Origin: Beijerinckiaceae bacterium
Lineage (GTDB): Bacteria; Pseudomonadota; Alphaproteobacteria; Rhizobiales; Beijerinckiaceae
Length of the DNA stretch: 64,000 nucleotides
Direction of reading: 5' to 3'
NCBI GenBank assembly: GCA_019745195.1
Contig: JAIETL010000006.1
Coordinates: 23,913 to 87,912 of the forward strand
Positions 8,662 to 17,028 of this stretch are shown here, one piece after another (the stretch's first letter is position 1; each line of letters begins with the position of its first letter). The position numbers and the translations under genes are program-made. The notes under the pieces were generated by a model. That model was not told the origin of the DNA and searched no databases. It saw nothing but the letters and a program-made list of their open reading frames with translations.

Positions 8662-9084
8662 ATGGCCCTCCAGCGCACCTTCTCCATTCTCAAGCCCGAC
8701 GCGACCCGCCGCAATCTGACCGGCGCGGTCAACGCGGTGATCGAGAAGGCTGGACTGCGCATCGTCGCGCAGAAGCGCATCCTGATGACGAAGGCCCAGG
8801 CCGAGACCTTCTACGCTGTCCATTCGGCGCGTCCGTTCTTCGGCGAGCTCGTCGAGTTCATGACCTCCGGCCCCGTCGTCGTCCAGGTGCTCGAAGGCGA
8901 GAACGCCATCGCCGCCTATCGCGACGTGATGGGCGCGACCAACCCCGCGAACGCCGCCGAGGGCACCATCCGCAAGCTCTTCGCCCAGTCGGTCGGCGAG
9001 AACACGGCCCACGGTTCCGATGCGCCGGAAGCCGCCGCCATCGAGATCGCGCAGTTCTTTTCCGGCAACGAGATCGTCGGCTGA
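8662..9084 (+). CDS. ndk: Nucleoside diphosphate kinase
   Basis: A 140-residue protein, the standard Ndk length. It begins [17 protein letters not shown] and carries the phospho-histidine motif near the C-terminus ([25 protein letters not shown]; the His in TAHGSD is the catalytic residue). It transfers gamma-phosphate between nucleoside triphosphates and diphosphates through the phosphohistidine. It follows the Sel1-like gene and has a rho-independent terminator about 165 bp downstream. Confidence 0.97.
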   Translation: MALQRTFSILKPDATRRNLTGAVNAVIEKAGLRIVAQKRILMTKAQAETFYAVHSARPFFGELVEFMTSGPVVVQVLEGENAIAAYRDVMGATNPANAAEGTIRKLFAQSVGENTAHGSDAPEAAAIEIAQFFSGNEIVG

Positions 9085-9250
9085 GAGTCCGTCGTTAAAC
9101 GCTACTCCGGCGGCCGTCTGGCGCGGCCTTCTGCGCTTCCGGTGCTCACGGACAAGAAGTCCGCTCCGCTCCGGTTCTCGAAATCCACGCCAGCCGACTC
9201 ACCGGAGCGCGTTTTCCGACGAACTCTCCACGGTGCTGAACGAAAGTTTC

Positions 9251-9276
9251 AGGCGGGCCGCGAGGCCCGCCTTTTT
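9251..9276 (+). terminator. Rho-independent terminator
   Basis: GC-rich 9-base arms aggcgggcc/ggcccgcct with a 4-base loop (gcga), followed by a T-run (ttttt beginning within the arm end). It is oriented to end rightward transcription from ndk, and its T-run overlaps the stop codon of the convergent merR-type gene. Confidence 0.8.
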
Positions 9277-9698
9277 CATGCGTGCTCGTGCAGGCACTGC
9301 CCGTGGTCGGCGAGCGATTCGATCACCCGGCAATCGGCGATCCGGCCATGGCTGCATTCGCCGATCATCCGCTGCAATTCGCTGCGCAGCGACTGCAACT
9401 GCGCGATGCGACGCTCGACCTCGGCGAGATGACGGCGGGCGATGCTGTCGGCCCGGTCGCACGAGGCCTGCGGCTGCGCCGTCATCGCCAGCAATTCGCG
9501 AATGTCGTCGACGGAGAAGCCCAGATCACGCGCATGTCGGATGAAACGCAGGCGCTGAAGATGCGGCTCGCCATAGCTGCGCCGGTTGCTCTGCGTGCGC
9601 AAAGGCGCGGGCAAAAGGCCGATCTGCTCGTAGAAGCGGATCGTCGGCACCTTGACGCCGGTCGCCTCCGAGAGCGCCCCGATCGGCATCGCATCCAT
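9276..9698 (-). CDS. MerR family metal-responsive regulator (CadR/ZntR-like)
   Basis: A 140-residue MerR protein. It has the N-terminal winged helix PIGALSEATGVKVPTIRFYEQIGLLPAP and a dimerisation coiled coil (~80-112). The C-terminal metal loop contains C115, H117, C123 and C135, with C80 at the start of the long helix. This pattern matches the zinc/cadmium/lead branch rather than mercury or copper regulators. ZntR has a Cys pair where this protein has Cys-Ser (115-116). It is divergent from a cation-efflux gene with a MerR-type promoter between them, which it most likely controls. The start at 9698 has ggaga upstream. Confidence 0.88.
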   Translation of the reverse strand: MDAMPIGALSEATGVKVPTIRFYEQIGLLPAPLRTQSNRRSYGEPHLQRLRFIRHARDLGFSVDDIRELLAMTAQPQASCDRADSIARRHLAEVERRIAQLQSLRSELQRMIGECSHGRIADCRVIESLADHGQCLHEHA

Positions 9699-9712
9699 GG
9701 CGAAATCTCCGC

Positions 9713-9743
9713 TTGATCCTCTAGTCGCTAGAGCATGTAGCGT
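9713..9743 (+). promoter_or_regulatory. MerR-type promoter/operator of the cation efflux gene
   Basis: A -35-like ttgatc (9713-9718), then a perfect palindrome ctctag-tcg-ctagag (9719-9733), and a weak -10 (tagcgt, 9738-9743). The 19-base spacer is longer than a normal promoter. That arrangement, with the dyad inside an over-long spacer, is the hallmark of genes activated by MerR-family proteins through DNA distortion. It drives the gene starting at 9775. Confidence 0.75.
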
Positions 9744-9774
9744 GCAGGCCTTCCCGTTGAAAGGCTTTGAGTCG

Positions 9775-10542
9775 ATGACCGGCTGCGCGCATTCCCACCA
9801 CGACCACTCGCGACACATCCACGCCCACGCGCCGGTCCATGAGAAACCGCTGGCAGCCACCTGCGGCTGCTCGGGCAATCCTGTCTTCGACGGGGTCGAT
9901 CCGCGCTACAAGCGGATTCTGTGGGCAGTGATCGCGCTGAACGCCGTGATGTTTCTGGTCGAGATCGTCTCGGGCCATCTCGCCCGCTCGCAGGCCCTGC
10001 AGGCCGACGCGCTCGATTTCCTCGGCGATACGCTGACCTATGGCCTGAGCCTCGCCGTGATCGGGGCATCGCTGCGCACACGTTCGCTGGCGGCGATGGC
10101 GAAGGGGGCGTCGCTCTTCGTGATGGGGCTATGGGTGCTGGGCTCGACCGGCTACCAGTTCCTCGGGCCGGGCCTGCCGCGCGCCGAGGTGATGGGCGTG
10201 GTCGGCTTCCTCGCGCTTGCCGCCAATCTCGCCAGCGTCGTGCTGCTGGCGCGCTACAAGGACGGCGACGCCAATGTCCGCTCGGTCTGGCTCTGCTCGC
10301 GCAACGACGCGATCGGCAATGTCGTGGTCATGCTGGCGGCGCTCGGCGTCTGGGGCACCAGCACGGCCTGGCCCGATCTCGCGGTCGCGGCGATCATGGC
10401 AGGGCTCTTCCTGCATTCGGCGACGCTGATCCTGCGCCAGAGTTGGACGGAATACCGCTCGGGTGAGGATCTCGGCGCGCTGGCGAGCCATGGGCATGAT
10501 CATGCCCATGATAACCCCAGCAATCACGCCCATAGCCACTGA
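9775..10542 (+). CDS. Cation diffusion facilitator-like metal efflux protein
   Basis: A 255-residue membrane protein with His-rich ends (HSHHDHSRHIHAHA at residues ~6-19; HGHDHAHDNPSNHAHSH at the C-terminus) and a CGC pair at 30-32. About six hydrophobic segments span residues 48-222. The TM2 metal site reads D81-x3-D85 (normal zinc CDFs have His-x3-Asp) and the TM5 site D178-x3-N182. It lacks the long cytoplasmic C-terminal domain of YiiP. Expected role is export of a divalent metal in exchange for protons, induced by the divergent MerR regulator. Confidence 0.85.
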   Translation: MTGCAHSHHDHSRHIHAHAPVHEKPLAATCGCSGNPVFDGVDPRYKRILWAVIALNAVMFLVEIVSGHLARSQALQADALDFLGDTLTYGLSLAVIGASLRTRSLAAMAKGASLFVMGLWVLGSTGYQFLGPGLPRAEVMGVVGFLALAANLASVVLLARYKDGDANVRSVWLCSRNDAIGNVVVMLAALGVWGTSTAWPDLAVAAIMAGLFLHSATLILRQSWTEYRSGEDLGALASHGHDHAHDNPSNHAHSH

Positions 10543-10546
10543 GGGG

Positions 10547-11371
10547 TCAGAAGCCGAGATCGAAGGCGTAGCTCGCCGAGACGCCCAGAGTCACCGAATC
10601 GCGCGAGCCGAAGGTCCGCACGATCGGCGTCTTCGCCGCGTCGCCAACGAGGTGCTTGTATTCGACATAGGCCGTGGTCGAGAGCTTCTCGCTCCAGTGA
10701 TAGGTGACCTGCGCGATCGCACCGACCGAGTGGACGCCGGCGTTGTAGCGCTGCAGCAGCCCGCCCATGCCGGCGAGGCCGGGATTGGGCCCGAAATAGG
10801 TGCGGATGTAGTCGGCCCCGACGACGCTCATGCGCGGTCCCGCGCCGACGGTCCAGGCCTGTCCGATCTTGGTGAAGGCATCGAGCTTGAAGTCGGCGAC
10901 GAGCGCGTCATGGGTGACGAAACCGCGCCGCAGATCGGCGCGCGCCCTGAGCCAGGAAGCCGGATAGAACTCGACGAAGCCGCCGGCCTCGACACCGAAC
11001 TTGGTGTTGGGCACCCCGACCAGCGCCGGATTGACGCTGGCCTTGCGCTCCCAGAGCAGGTTGCCGGAGAAGCCGGCCCGCCAGGCCGTGCCGGAGAAGA
11101 AGCCGATCGAGAGCGCATCGTCCTCGGCCGACCACCAGGTGCTCTTGATGCCCTTTCCGAGCGAGATGATCGGGCGCGGCCGGAAGACGTAGTCGTTGGA
11201 GCCGGCATAATCGGGCTGGTAACGCAGGCCGGCGCCGAGTGTCAGGTGCCAGTTCTGGGCCGAGGCCGGCGAGGTGAGCTGCGTATACGCGCTAGACTGG
11301 GCGAGCGCCCGGTCCGGCGACGACAGCACGAGCCCGGCCACGAGGCCGAGAAACAACGCAACGCAACGCAT
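10547..11371 (-). CDS. MipA/OmpV family outer-membrane protein
   Basis: A 274-residue protein with a signal peptide (CVALFLGLVAGLVLSS... ending ALAQ). Alternating beta-strand patterns fill the rest: LGAGLRYQPDYAGSNDYVFRP near the mature N-terminus, then repeated aromatic-ended strands, closing VTLGVSASYAFDLGF. The last residue is Phe, as in outer-membrane beta-barrels. MipA/OmpV proteins are outer-membrane barrels linked in some species to murein-synthesis scaffolds; a transport role is also possible. The start at 11371 is chosen for the signal peptide and an upstream ggag. Confidence 0.85.
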   Translation of the reverse strand: MRCVALFLGLVAGLVLSSPDRALAQSSAYTQLTSPASAQNWHLTLGAGLRYQPDYAGSNDYVFRPRPIISLGKGIKSTWWSAEDDALSIGFFSGTAWRAGFSGNLLWERKASVNPALVGVPNTKFGVEAGGFVEFYPASWLRARADLRRGFVTHDALVADFKLDAFTKIGQAWTVGAGPRMSVVGADYIRTYFGPNPGLAGMGGLLQRYNAGVHSVGAIAQVTYHWSEKLSTTAYVEYKHLVGDAAKTPIVRTFGSRDSVTLGVSASYAFDLGF

Positions 11372-11488
11372 AGGCAGACAACTCCGGATATGCTGGGCCA
11401 TACGCCGCGGAACCCTGGCGACTGGACCGATGCCGGCAATCTGACGCGTTAGCGTTAACCCCCGGTTGACGCGCGGGGATCGACCCTT

Positions 11489-11585
11489 CCGTCATGCTCG
11501 CCCTTGTGGCGAGCATCCACGTCTTGGGCGCAGGGCAAGACGAAGGAAGACGTGGATGGTCGGGACAAGCCCGACCATGACGGAA
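11489..11585. repeat. Dispersed repeat, copy B
   Basis: A partial duplicate of the element at 7414-7510. It begins ccgtcatgctcg, has agacgtggatggtcgggaca in the right half and ends cccgaccatgacgg. Its two ends (ccgtcatg and catgacgg) are exact inverse complements, so it is palindromic. It lies between mipA and the molybdopterin oxidoreductase gene. Confidence 0.78.
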
Positions 11586-11644
11586 GAGCGAGGGCATTGA
11601 CCGAAAGGCGATGTCGCGCCACGAAAGGCGCATCAGGAGCCGCC

Positions 11645-13732
11645 ATGACCGAACTGCCGCGCGTCGCGCATCTGCCCTCCGTCTGCCCGCATGACTGCCC
11701 CTCGGCCTGCTCGCTCGAGGTCGAGGTCATCGACGGCCGCAGCATCGGCCGGGTGCGTGGCTCCAAGCGCCAGAGCTACACCGACGGCGTGATCTGCGCG
11801 AAGGTTGCGCGCTATGCCGAGCGCATCCACCATCCCGACCGGCTGATGCACCCGCTGCGGCGGACAGGTCCGAAATGTTCAGGGCAATTCGAGCGCGTCA
11901 CCTGGGACGAGGCGCTGGACGAGATCGCCAGACGCTTCCTGGTGATCGAGGCCGAGTACGGCGCGGACGCCGTCTGGCCCTATTACTACGCCGGCACGAT
12001 GGGGCTCGTCATGCGCGACGGCATCAACCGCCTGCGCCACGCGAAGAAATACTCGGGCCAGTATTCGACGATCTGCACCACGATGGCCTGGACCGGCTTC
12101 ATCGCCGGTACGGGTCGGCTCGCTGGCCCGGACCCGCGCGAGATGGCGAAGTCCGACTGCGTCGTGATCTGGGGTACGAACGCCGTGCATACGCAGGTCA
12201 ATGTGATGCACCACGCGATCAAGGCGCGGAAGACGCGCGGGGCGAAGATCGTCGCGATCGACATCTATCGCAACGCGACGCTCGATCAGGCCGATCTGGC
12301 GCTGGTGCTGCGGCCGGGCACCGATGCCGCGCTCGCCTGCGGCGTCATGCATATCCTCTTCCGCGACGGCCATGCCGACCGCGACTATCTGGCGGCGCAT
12401 ACGGACGCCCCGGGCGAACTGGAGGAGCACCTGAAAACCCGCACGCCGGAATGGGCGGCTGCGATCACGGGCCTGAGCGTCGCCGAGATCGAGGAGTTCG
12501 CCGCGCTCGTCGGCACGCGCAAGAAGAGCTTCTTCCGCCTCGGCTACGGCTTCGCGCGCCAGCGCAACGGCTCGGTCTCGATGCATGCGGCGCTCTGCGT
12601 ACCGACCGTGACGGGGGCCTGGCAGCATGAGGGCGGCGGCGCGTTCCATTCGAACAGCGGCATCTACAAATGGCGCAAGAGCCTGATCGAGGGGCTCGAC
12701 GTCGTCGATCGTGACGTCCGCCAGCTCGACCAGTCGCAGATCGGTCGCGTGCTGACCGGGGACGTCGAAGCTTTGCGTCACAAGGGCCCGGTCAAGGCGC
12801 TGTTCATCCAGAACACCAACCCGGTCTCGGTCGCGCCCGAGCAGGAGCTGGTCAAGCAAGGTTTCGCCCGTGACGACCTGTTCACCGTCGTCCATGAGCA
12901 GTTCATGACCGAGACCGCCGCGATGGCCGACATCGTGCTGCCTGCGACGCAGTTCATGGAGCATGACGACCTCTATCAGGGCGGCGGACACCAGCACATC
13001 ATGTGGGGCGGCAAGCTGGTCGAACCGCCCGGCGAATGCTGGTCCAACCACGATGTGATCTGCGCGCTCGCCGGCCGGCTGGGCGCGCAGCATCGCGGCT
13101 TCGCCATGACTTCGCGCGAGATCGTCGACTGGACGCTGCGCGAGAGCGGCCGCGGCACGCTCGACGAGTTGATCGCCAATGATTTCCACGACGTGCAGCC
13201 GGATTATCGCACGGCGCATTATCTCGACGGCTTTGGCTATCGCGACAAAAAGTTCCGCTTCAAGCCGGACTGGCCGAAGGTGCCGAGCGCGAACGAAGGG
13301 CCGATGGGCCCTTGGGCGGAGATGCCGGCGCTGCCCGACTACTGGAACGTGCTGGAGAACGCCGACGAGGCTCATCCCTTCAGGCTTGCGACGAGCCCTG
13401 CGCGCAGCTTCCTGAACTCGACCTTCAACGAGACGCCGGGCTCGCTGAAGAAGGAGGGCCGGCCGACGCTGATGCTGCATCCCGACGATGCGGCGAGCCT
13501 TGGCGTCGTCGCCGGGCAGGAGGTCGTGATCGGCAACCGGCGCGGCAGCGTGCATCTCCATGCGGTGCTGTTCGAGGGCGTGGTGCGTGGCGTCGTCATC
13601 GCCGAATCGATCTGGCCCAATTCCGCTCACCGGCATGGCCGCGGCATCAACACGATCACTGGCGCGGACGCGGTCGCGCCCTTCGGCGGCGCGGCTTTCC
13701 ACGATAACAAGGTCTGGATCAGGGCGGCCTGA
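11645..13732 (+). CDS. Molybdopterin (bis-MGD) oxidoreductase, DMSO reductase family
   Basis: A 695-residue protein. An N-terminal [4Fe-4S] motif is made by C14-x3-C18-x3-C22-x28-C51, followed by the catalytic molybdopterin domains and a C-terminal MoCo dinucleotide-binding barrel (LMLHPDDAASLGVVAGQEVVI...NTITGADA). C144 in STICTTMAWTGF is a candidate molybdenum ligand. There is no Tat signal, so it is probably cytoplasmic. No electron-transfer or membrane subunit gene is adjacent, so its redox partner and substrate are unknown. The start is the ATG at 11645, after the dispersed repeat; a longer in-frame reading would run through repeat DNA. Confidence 0.9.
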   Translation: MTELPRVAHLPSVCPHDCPSACSLEVEVIDGRSIGRVRGSKRQSYTDGVICAKVARYAERIHHPDRLMHPLRRTGPKCSGQFERVTWDEALDEIARRFLVIEAEYGADAVWPYYYAGTMGLVMRDGINRLRHAKKYSGQYSTICTTMAWTGFIAGTGRLAGPDPREMAKSDCVVIWGTNAVHTQVNVMHHAIKARKTRGAKIVAIDIYRNATLDQADLALVLRPGTDAALACGVMHILFRDGHADRDYLAAHTDAPGELEEHLKTRTPEWAAAITGLSVAEIEEFAALVGTRKKSFFRLGYGFARQRNGSVSMHAALCVPTVTGAWQHEGGGAFHSNSGIYKWRKSLIEGLDVVDRDVRQLDQSQIGRVLTGDVEALRHKGPVKALFIQNTNPVSVAPEQELVKQGFARDDLFTVVHEQFMTETAAMADIVLPATQFMEHDDLYQGGGHQHIMWGGKLVEPPGECWSNHDVICALAGRLGAQHRGFAMTSREIVDWTLRESGRGTLDELIANDFHDVQPDYRTAHYLDGFGYRDKKFRFKPDWPKVPSANEGPMGPWAEMPALPDYWNVLENADEAHPFRLATSPARSFLNSTFNETPGSLKKEGRPTLMLHPDDAASLGVVAGQEVVIGNRRGSVHLHAVLFEGVVRGVVIAESIWPNSAHRHGRGINTITGADAVAPFGGAAFHDNKVWIRAA

Positions 13733-13839
13733 GACGTAACGCCGCTTGACCTTTGGGTGCCGCTGTGGACCATCCGCGCGGCGGCGGAGCGGGCATGAAT
13801 CATGCCTGCCGGACATGATCTCGAAGGATCGGCGGACAG

Positions 13840-14202
13840 ATGACGATGCGGCGGATGGGAGCGGCTGTTCTTGCCGCAGGTTTTTCTTTTGCGATCGCGG
13901 TTTCGGCGCATGCCGCGAGCGGCACCGCGGCCTTGCCGCCGCCGGACCCGACGGCCAAGAACCTGACGCCCTACATGATCCAGCTGCGCGCCTTCGACGC
14001 CTGCTTGGTGACGCAGTCGCGCCTGATGGGCACGACGCGGGAAGCGGTCCATTCGCCGTGCAGTTGCTACGCCAAGGGCACGGTCAAGGCGATGACCAGA
14101 GACGAGCTCCAGGCCTTCCGCGACACCGGCTATTTCAACGACTCGGCCCGCGCCAAGGGCCTCGACTTCATCGACCAGTGCAAGCTCAAGCGGCCGGTCT
14201 GA
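13840..14202 (+). CDS. Small secreted protein, function unknown
   Basis: A 120-residue protein with a signal peptide (MTMRRMGAAVLAAGFSFAIAVSAHA). The mature part contains four cysteines (FDACL, PCSCY, DQCKL) and the phrase CYAKGTVKAMTRDELQAFRDTGYF, typical of small periplasmic proteins held by disulfides. I do not recognise a named family. It stands 107 bp after the molybdopterin enzyme on the same strand. Nothing links the two functionally beyond position. Confidence 0.75.
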   Translation: MTMRRMGAAVLAAGFSFAIAVSAHAASGTAALPPPDPTAKNLTPYMIQLRAFDACLVTQSRLMGTTREAVHSPCSCYAKGTVKAMTRDELQAFRDTGYFNDSARAKGLDFIDQCKLKRPV

Positions 14203-14269
14203 AGCGACGGATTCGCGCGCTGCGCTGGTCGCCGCATGCCCCTTGATCTGCTTCCGTTCTCCTGACACG

Positions 14270-14292
14270 CTGCTGACACGTTTCGTCAGTAG
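14270..14292. promoter_or_regulatory. Candidate operator upstream of the WYL regulator
   Basis: Inverted repeat ctgctgac-(7)-gtcagtag (one mismatch), flanked by a further ctgacacg copy at 14262-14269 and by cctgtgacagg at 14293-14303. It lies 46 bp before the regulator's start codon. Direct and inverted TGAC units are the kind of site an autoregulating HTH protein would bind. The assignment is by position only. Confidence 0.45.
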
Positions 14293-14338
14293 CCTGTGAC
14301 AGGGTGTCGCGAGACATCAGGGACCGGCAGGACCGACC

Positions 14339-15115
14339 ATGCAGCGCGCCGAACGATTGCTCGATCTGATCCAGGGCCTGCGCCGCCGCCGGCGGCCGGT
14401 CACGGCCGACACGCTCGCCGCCGAGCTCGATGTTTCGGTGCGCACGGTCTATCGCGACATCGCCGCGCTCGCCCGGCAGGGCGTTCCGGTCAGGGGCGAG
14501 GCCGGCATCGGCTATGTGCTGGATGCGGGCTTCGACATGCCGCCGCTGATGCTCTCGCCCGACGAGATCGAGGCCGTGCTGGTCGGCATGCGCTGGCTCA
14601 CCGAGCGCGCCGATCCGGTGCTGGCGCGGGCCGCCGAGGACGTGGTCAGCAAGGTCGCGGCCGTGCTCCCCGTCCATCTCAAGCCGATCCTGCTCGACGG
14701 CGCGCTGTTCGCGCCCGTCTATAGCCGCGACCTGCCGGCCGATCAGGTCGATGTCGCGGCGGTGCGTGCCGCGATCCGGCTCGGACGCAAGCTCGATGTC
14801 GGCTATCGTGACGAGGCCGGGCAGGCGACGCGCCGGATGATCTGGCCGATCGGCATGACCTGCTACGACCGCGTCCGCATCGTCATCGCCTGGTGCGAAT
14901 TGCGTCAGGCCTTCCGCCATTTCCGCACCGACCGCATCACCGATCTCGTGGCGCGCGACGAGCGCTATCCGGCGCGCCGGGCCGATCTGTTCCGGCGCTG
15001 GCAGCGCGAGGAAGAGGTCCGCGCCGCCAATGCGACCTGCGAACTGCCTCAGGAGCGCTGCAGCGCGCCATCGACCAGCGTCGCGCGCCCGGAGGCGACC
15101 TCGGCCAGCGCCTGA
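14339..15115 (+). CDS. HTH-WYL transcriptional regulator (YafY-like)
   Basis: A 258-residue protein. It has an N-terminal DeoR-type helix-turn-helix (QRAERLLDLIQGL...TADTLAAELDVSVRTVYRDIAALARQGVPV) and a central WYL ligand-sensing domain (DVGYRDEAGQATRRMIWPIGM). The C-terminal extension is predicted to be flexible and Ser/Ala-rich. WYL proteins sense small molecules or nucleic acids; the effector here is unknown. Its last 67 bases overlap the 3' end of the convergent purN, so the final ~20 residues are constrained by two genes. Confidence 0.88.
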   Translation: MQRAERLLDLIQGLRRRRRPVTADTLAAELDVSVRTVYRDIAALARQGVPVRGEAGIGYVLDAGFDMPPLMLSPDEIEAVLVGMRWLTERADPVLARAAEDVVSKVAAVLPVHLKPILLDGALFAPVYSRDLPADQVDVAAVRAAIRLGRKLDVGYRDEAGQATRRMIWPIGMTCYDRVRIVIAWCELRQAFRHFRTDRITDLVARDERYPARRADLFRRWQREEEVRAANATCELPQERCSAPSTSVARPEATSASA

Positions 15116-15669
15116 GGATAAAGAGCAAGCTCCTGCTCCAGCACGCGTGCCGCCAGATTGTCCTCGTCGTCGCCCGGCAGCACGGGAACCCGCGCCTGCG
15201 CGATCACCGGCCCGGCATCGAGCTCGGGCACGACGAAATGCACGCTGCAGCCATGTTCGGTGACGCCGGCCGCAAGCGCCTGCGCATGCGTGTGGGTGCC
15301 CTTGAACAGCGGCAGCAAAGACGGGTGGATGTTGATCATCCGGCCTTCCCAGCGCCGCACGAACCACGGCGTCATGATCCGCATGAAGCCGGCGAGCGCG
15401 ATCAACTCGATCTGGTTGATGCGCAGCACCTCGTCCATGGCGCGCTCGAAGGCCTCGCGGTCCTTGTTGAAGTCGCGATGATCGACGACGGCAGTGGGAA
15501 TGCCCATCTCGGCGGCGCGTGCGAGCCCGCCGGCATCGGGCCGGTTCGACAAGACGAGCCCGATCTCGGCGGGGAAATCAGGAGCCCGGGCTGCTTGCGC
15601 CAGCGCAACCATGTTCGAGCCGCGCCCGGAGATCAGGACGGCGGTGCGCCTGCGGACGAGGGCGCTCAC
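15049..15669 (-). CDS. purN: Phosphoribosylglycinamide formyltransferase
   Basis: A 206-residue GART. It has the nucleotide-binding ISGRGSNM near the N-terminus, the catalytic region [21 protein letters not shown] (Asn-x-His plus Ser-Leu-Leu-Pro) and the downstream [17 protein letters not shown] with the conserved Asp. It formylates GAR with 10-formyl-THF in step 3 of purine synthesis. The start codon is GTG, overlapping the purM stop by four bases (gtga), which indicates translational coupling. Its 3' end overlaps the convergent WYL regulator. Confidence 0.97.
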   Translation of the reverse strand: MSALVRRRTAVLISGRGSNMVALAQAARAPDFPAEIGLVLSNRPDAGGLARAAEMGIPTAVVDHRDFNKDREAFERAMDEVLRINQIELIALAGFMRIMTPWFVRRWEGRMINIHPSLLPLFKGTHTHAQALAAGVTEHGCSVHFVVPELDAGPVIAQARVPVLPGDDEDNLAARVLEQELALYPQALAEVASGRATLVDGALQRS

Positions 15670-16739
15670 AGGGCCAGCTTGCCGCGATAGGCGACCTGCT
15701 CCTCGCCATCGCTAACCGGCACGATCTCGCCCAACCTGACCGGAGCTTCGCCGGCGGCCTTCAGCGCCGTCTCGACCTGGTCGGCCTTGGCCGCATCGGC
15801 CGCCACGATCATGCCTATGCCGCAGTTGAATGTGCGCAGCATCTCGCGCTCGGCGACGCCGCCGACGCCGGCGAGCCAGCCGAAGACCGGAGGTACGGGT
15901 ATCGCGGCGAGATCGAGCGCGACGCCGAGCCCTGCAGGCAGCACGCGCGGGATGTTGTCGGGAAAACCGCCGCCGGTGATGTGCGCCAGCGCCTTGATGC
16001 CGTCGGTGTGTTTCAGCGCCTGCAGCAGCGGCTTTACATAGATCCGCGTCGGGATCAGCAGCGCCTCGGCGAGGCTCATGCCGGGTGCGAAGGGGGCAGG
16101 GGCGTCCCAGGCCAGCCCGCTGAGGGCCACGATGCGCCGCACCAGCGAGTAGCCGTTGGAGTGGACGCCCGAGGAGGGCAGTCCGAAGACCACGTCGCCG
16201 GGCACAAGGTCGGCGCGCGGCAGGAGCGTGCCGCGCTCGGCCGCGCCGACGGCGAAGCCCGCCAGGTCATAGTCCTTCTCGGCATACAGCCCCGGCATCT
16301 CGGCCGTCTCGCCGCCGATCAGGGCGCAGCCGGCCTGGCGGCAGCCATCGGCTATGCCGCGCACGAGCTCGACGCCGACCTTGGGGTCGAGCTTGCCGGT
16401 GGCGTAGTAGTCGAGGAACAGCAGGGGCTCTGCGCCCTGCACGATCAGATCGTTGACGCACATCGCCACGAGGTCGATGCCGATGGTCGCGTGAAGGCCG
16501 CTCTCGATCGCGATCTTGACCTTGGTGCCGACGCCGTCATTGGCCGCGACCAGGATCGGGTCGGTGAAGCCGGCGGCCTTCAGGTCGAACAATCCGCCGA
16601 AGCCGCCGATCTCGGCATCCGCGCCGGGCCGCCGCGTCGCGCGCACCAGCGGCTTGATCTGGTCGACCATGGCGTTGCCGGCGTCGATATCGACGCCCGC
16701 CTGGGCGTAGGTCAGTCCGTTCTGGCCCGGCTTGGTCAT
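15666..16739 (-). CDS. purM: Phosphoribosylformylglycinamidine cyclo-ligase (AIR synthetase)
   Basis: A 357-residue PurM. It starts with the glycine-rich [20 protein letters not shown] and contains [47 protein letters not shown] and [16 protein letters not shown]. All are signature segments of AIR synthetase. It closes the imidazole ring of FGAM using ATP (purine step 5). It heads the purM-purN operon. A long palindromic repeat lies between its start and the divergent pgsA-like gene. Confidence 0.98.
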   Translation of the reverse strand: MTKPGQNGLTYAQAGVDIDAGNAMVDQIKPLVRATRRPGADAEIGGFGGLFDLKAAGFTDPILVAANDGVGTKVKIAIESGLHATIGIDLVAMCVNDLIVQGAEPLLFLDYYATGKLDPKVGVELVRGIADGCRQAGCALIGGETAEMPGLYAEKDYDLAGFAVGAAERGTLLPRADLVPGDVVFGLPSSGVHSNGYSLVRRIVALSGLAWDAPAPFAPGMSLAEALLIPTRIYVKPLLQALKHTDGIKALAHITGGGFPDNIPRVLPAGLGVALDLAAIPVPPVFGWLAGVGGVAEREMLRTFNCGIGMIVAADAAKADQVETALKAAGEAPVRLGEIVPVSDGEEQVAYRGKLAL

Positions 16740-16786
16740 GGGGTGCAGCCTTCAACGTCGTGCGCGAAACCGCTCGAAATCACTCC

Positions 16787-16898
16787 AGCCCTCATCCTGA
16801 GGAGCCATTCCGAAGGGAATGGCGTCTCGAAGGATGCTCCATAGCGCGCTGGAGCATCCTTCGAGACGCCGCCGACGCGGCTCCTCAGGATGAGGGCT
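16787..16898. repeat. Nested palindromic intergenic repeat
   Basis: Outer arms agccctcatcctgaggagcc / ggctcctcaggatgagggct (20 bases, perfect). Inner arms ggcgtctcgaaggatgctcca / its inverse complement (21 bases, 16821-16841 and 16850-16870, perfect). The whole folds into a two-tier hairpin. It matches the style of dispersed Rhizobiales palindromes and lies between divergent purM and the pgsA-like gene, so it sits in or near both promoters. Confidence 0.9.
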
Positions 16899-17028
16899 GA
16901 GGGAACACGCGCGTTCAAGCGAGCGATAGGCAACCGAACCGGCCCTTGCAAGCTGGGACGGCGTTTTCACGGCCTTGCTCCACCGCTTCGGGCTGGCGAC
17001 TCCGTCGCGTTTGCGCGAAGCTCGCGCC

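Noticed and set aside
9085..9250. A possible small gene after ndk
   Set aside because: Short frames without start signals; the region ends at a terminator and looks non-coding.
11879..13816. 645-residue minus-strand frame opposite the molybdopterin enzyme
   Set aside because: Shadow of an enzyme with full motifs; no domain of its own.
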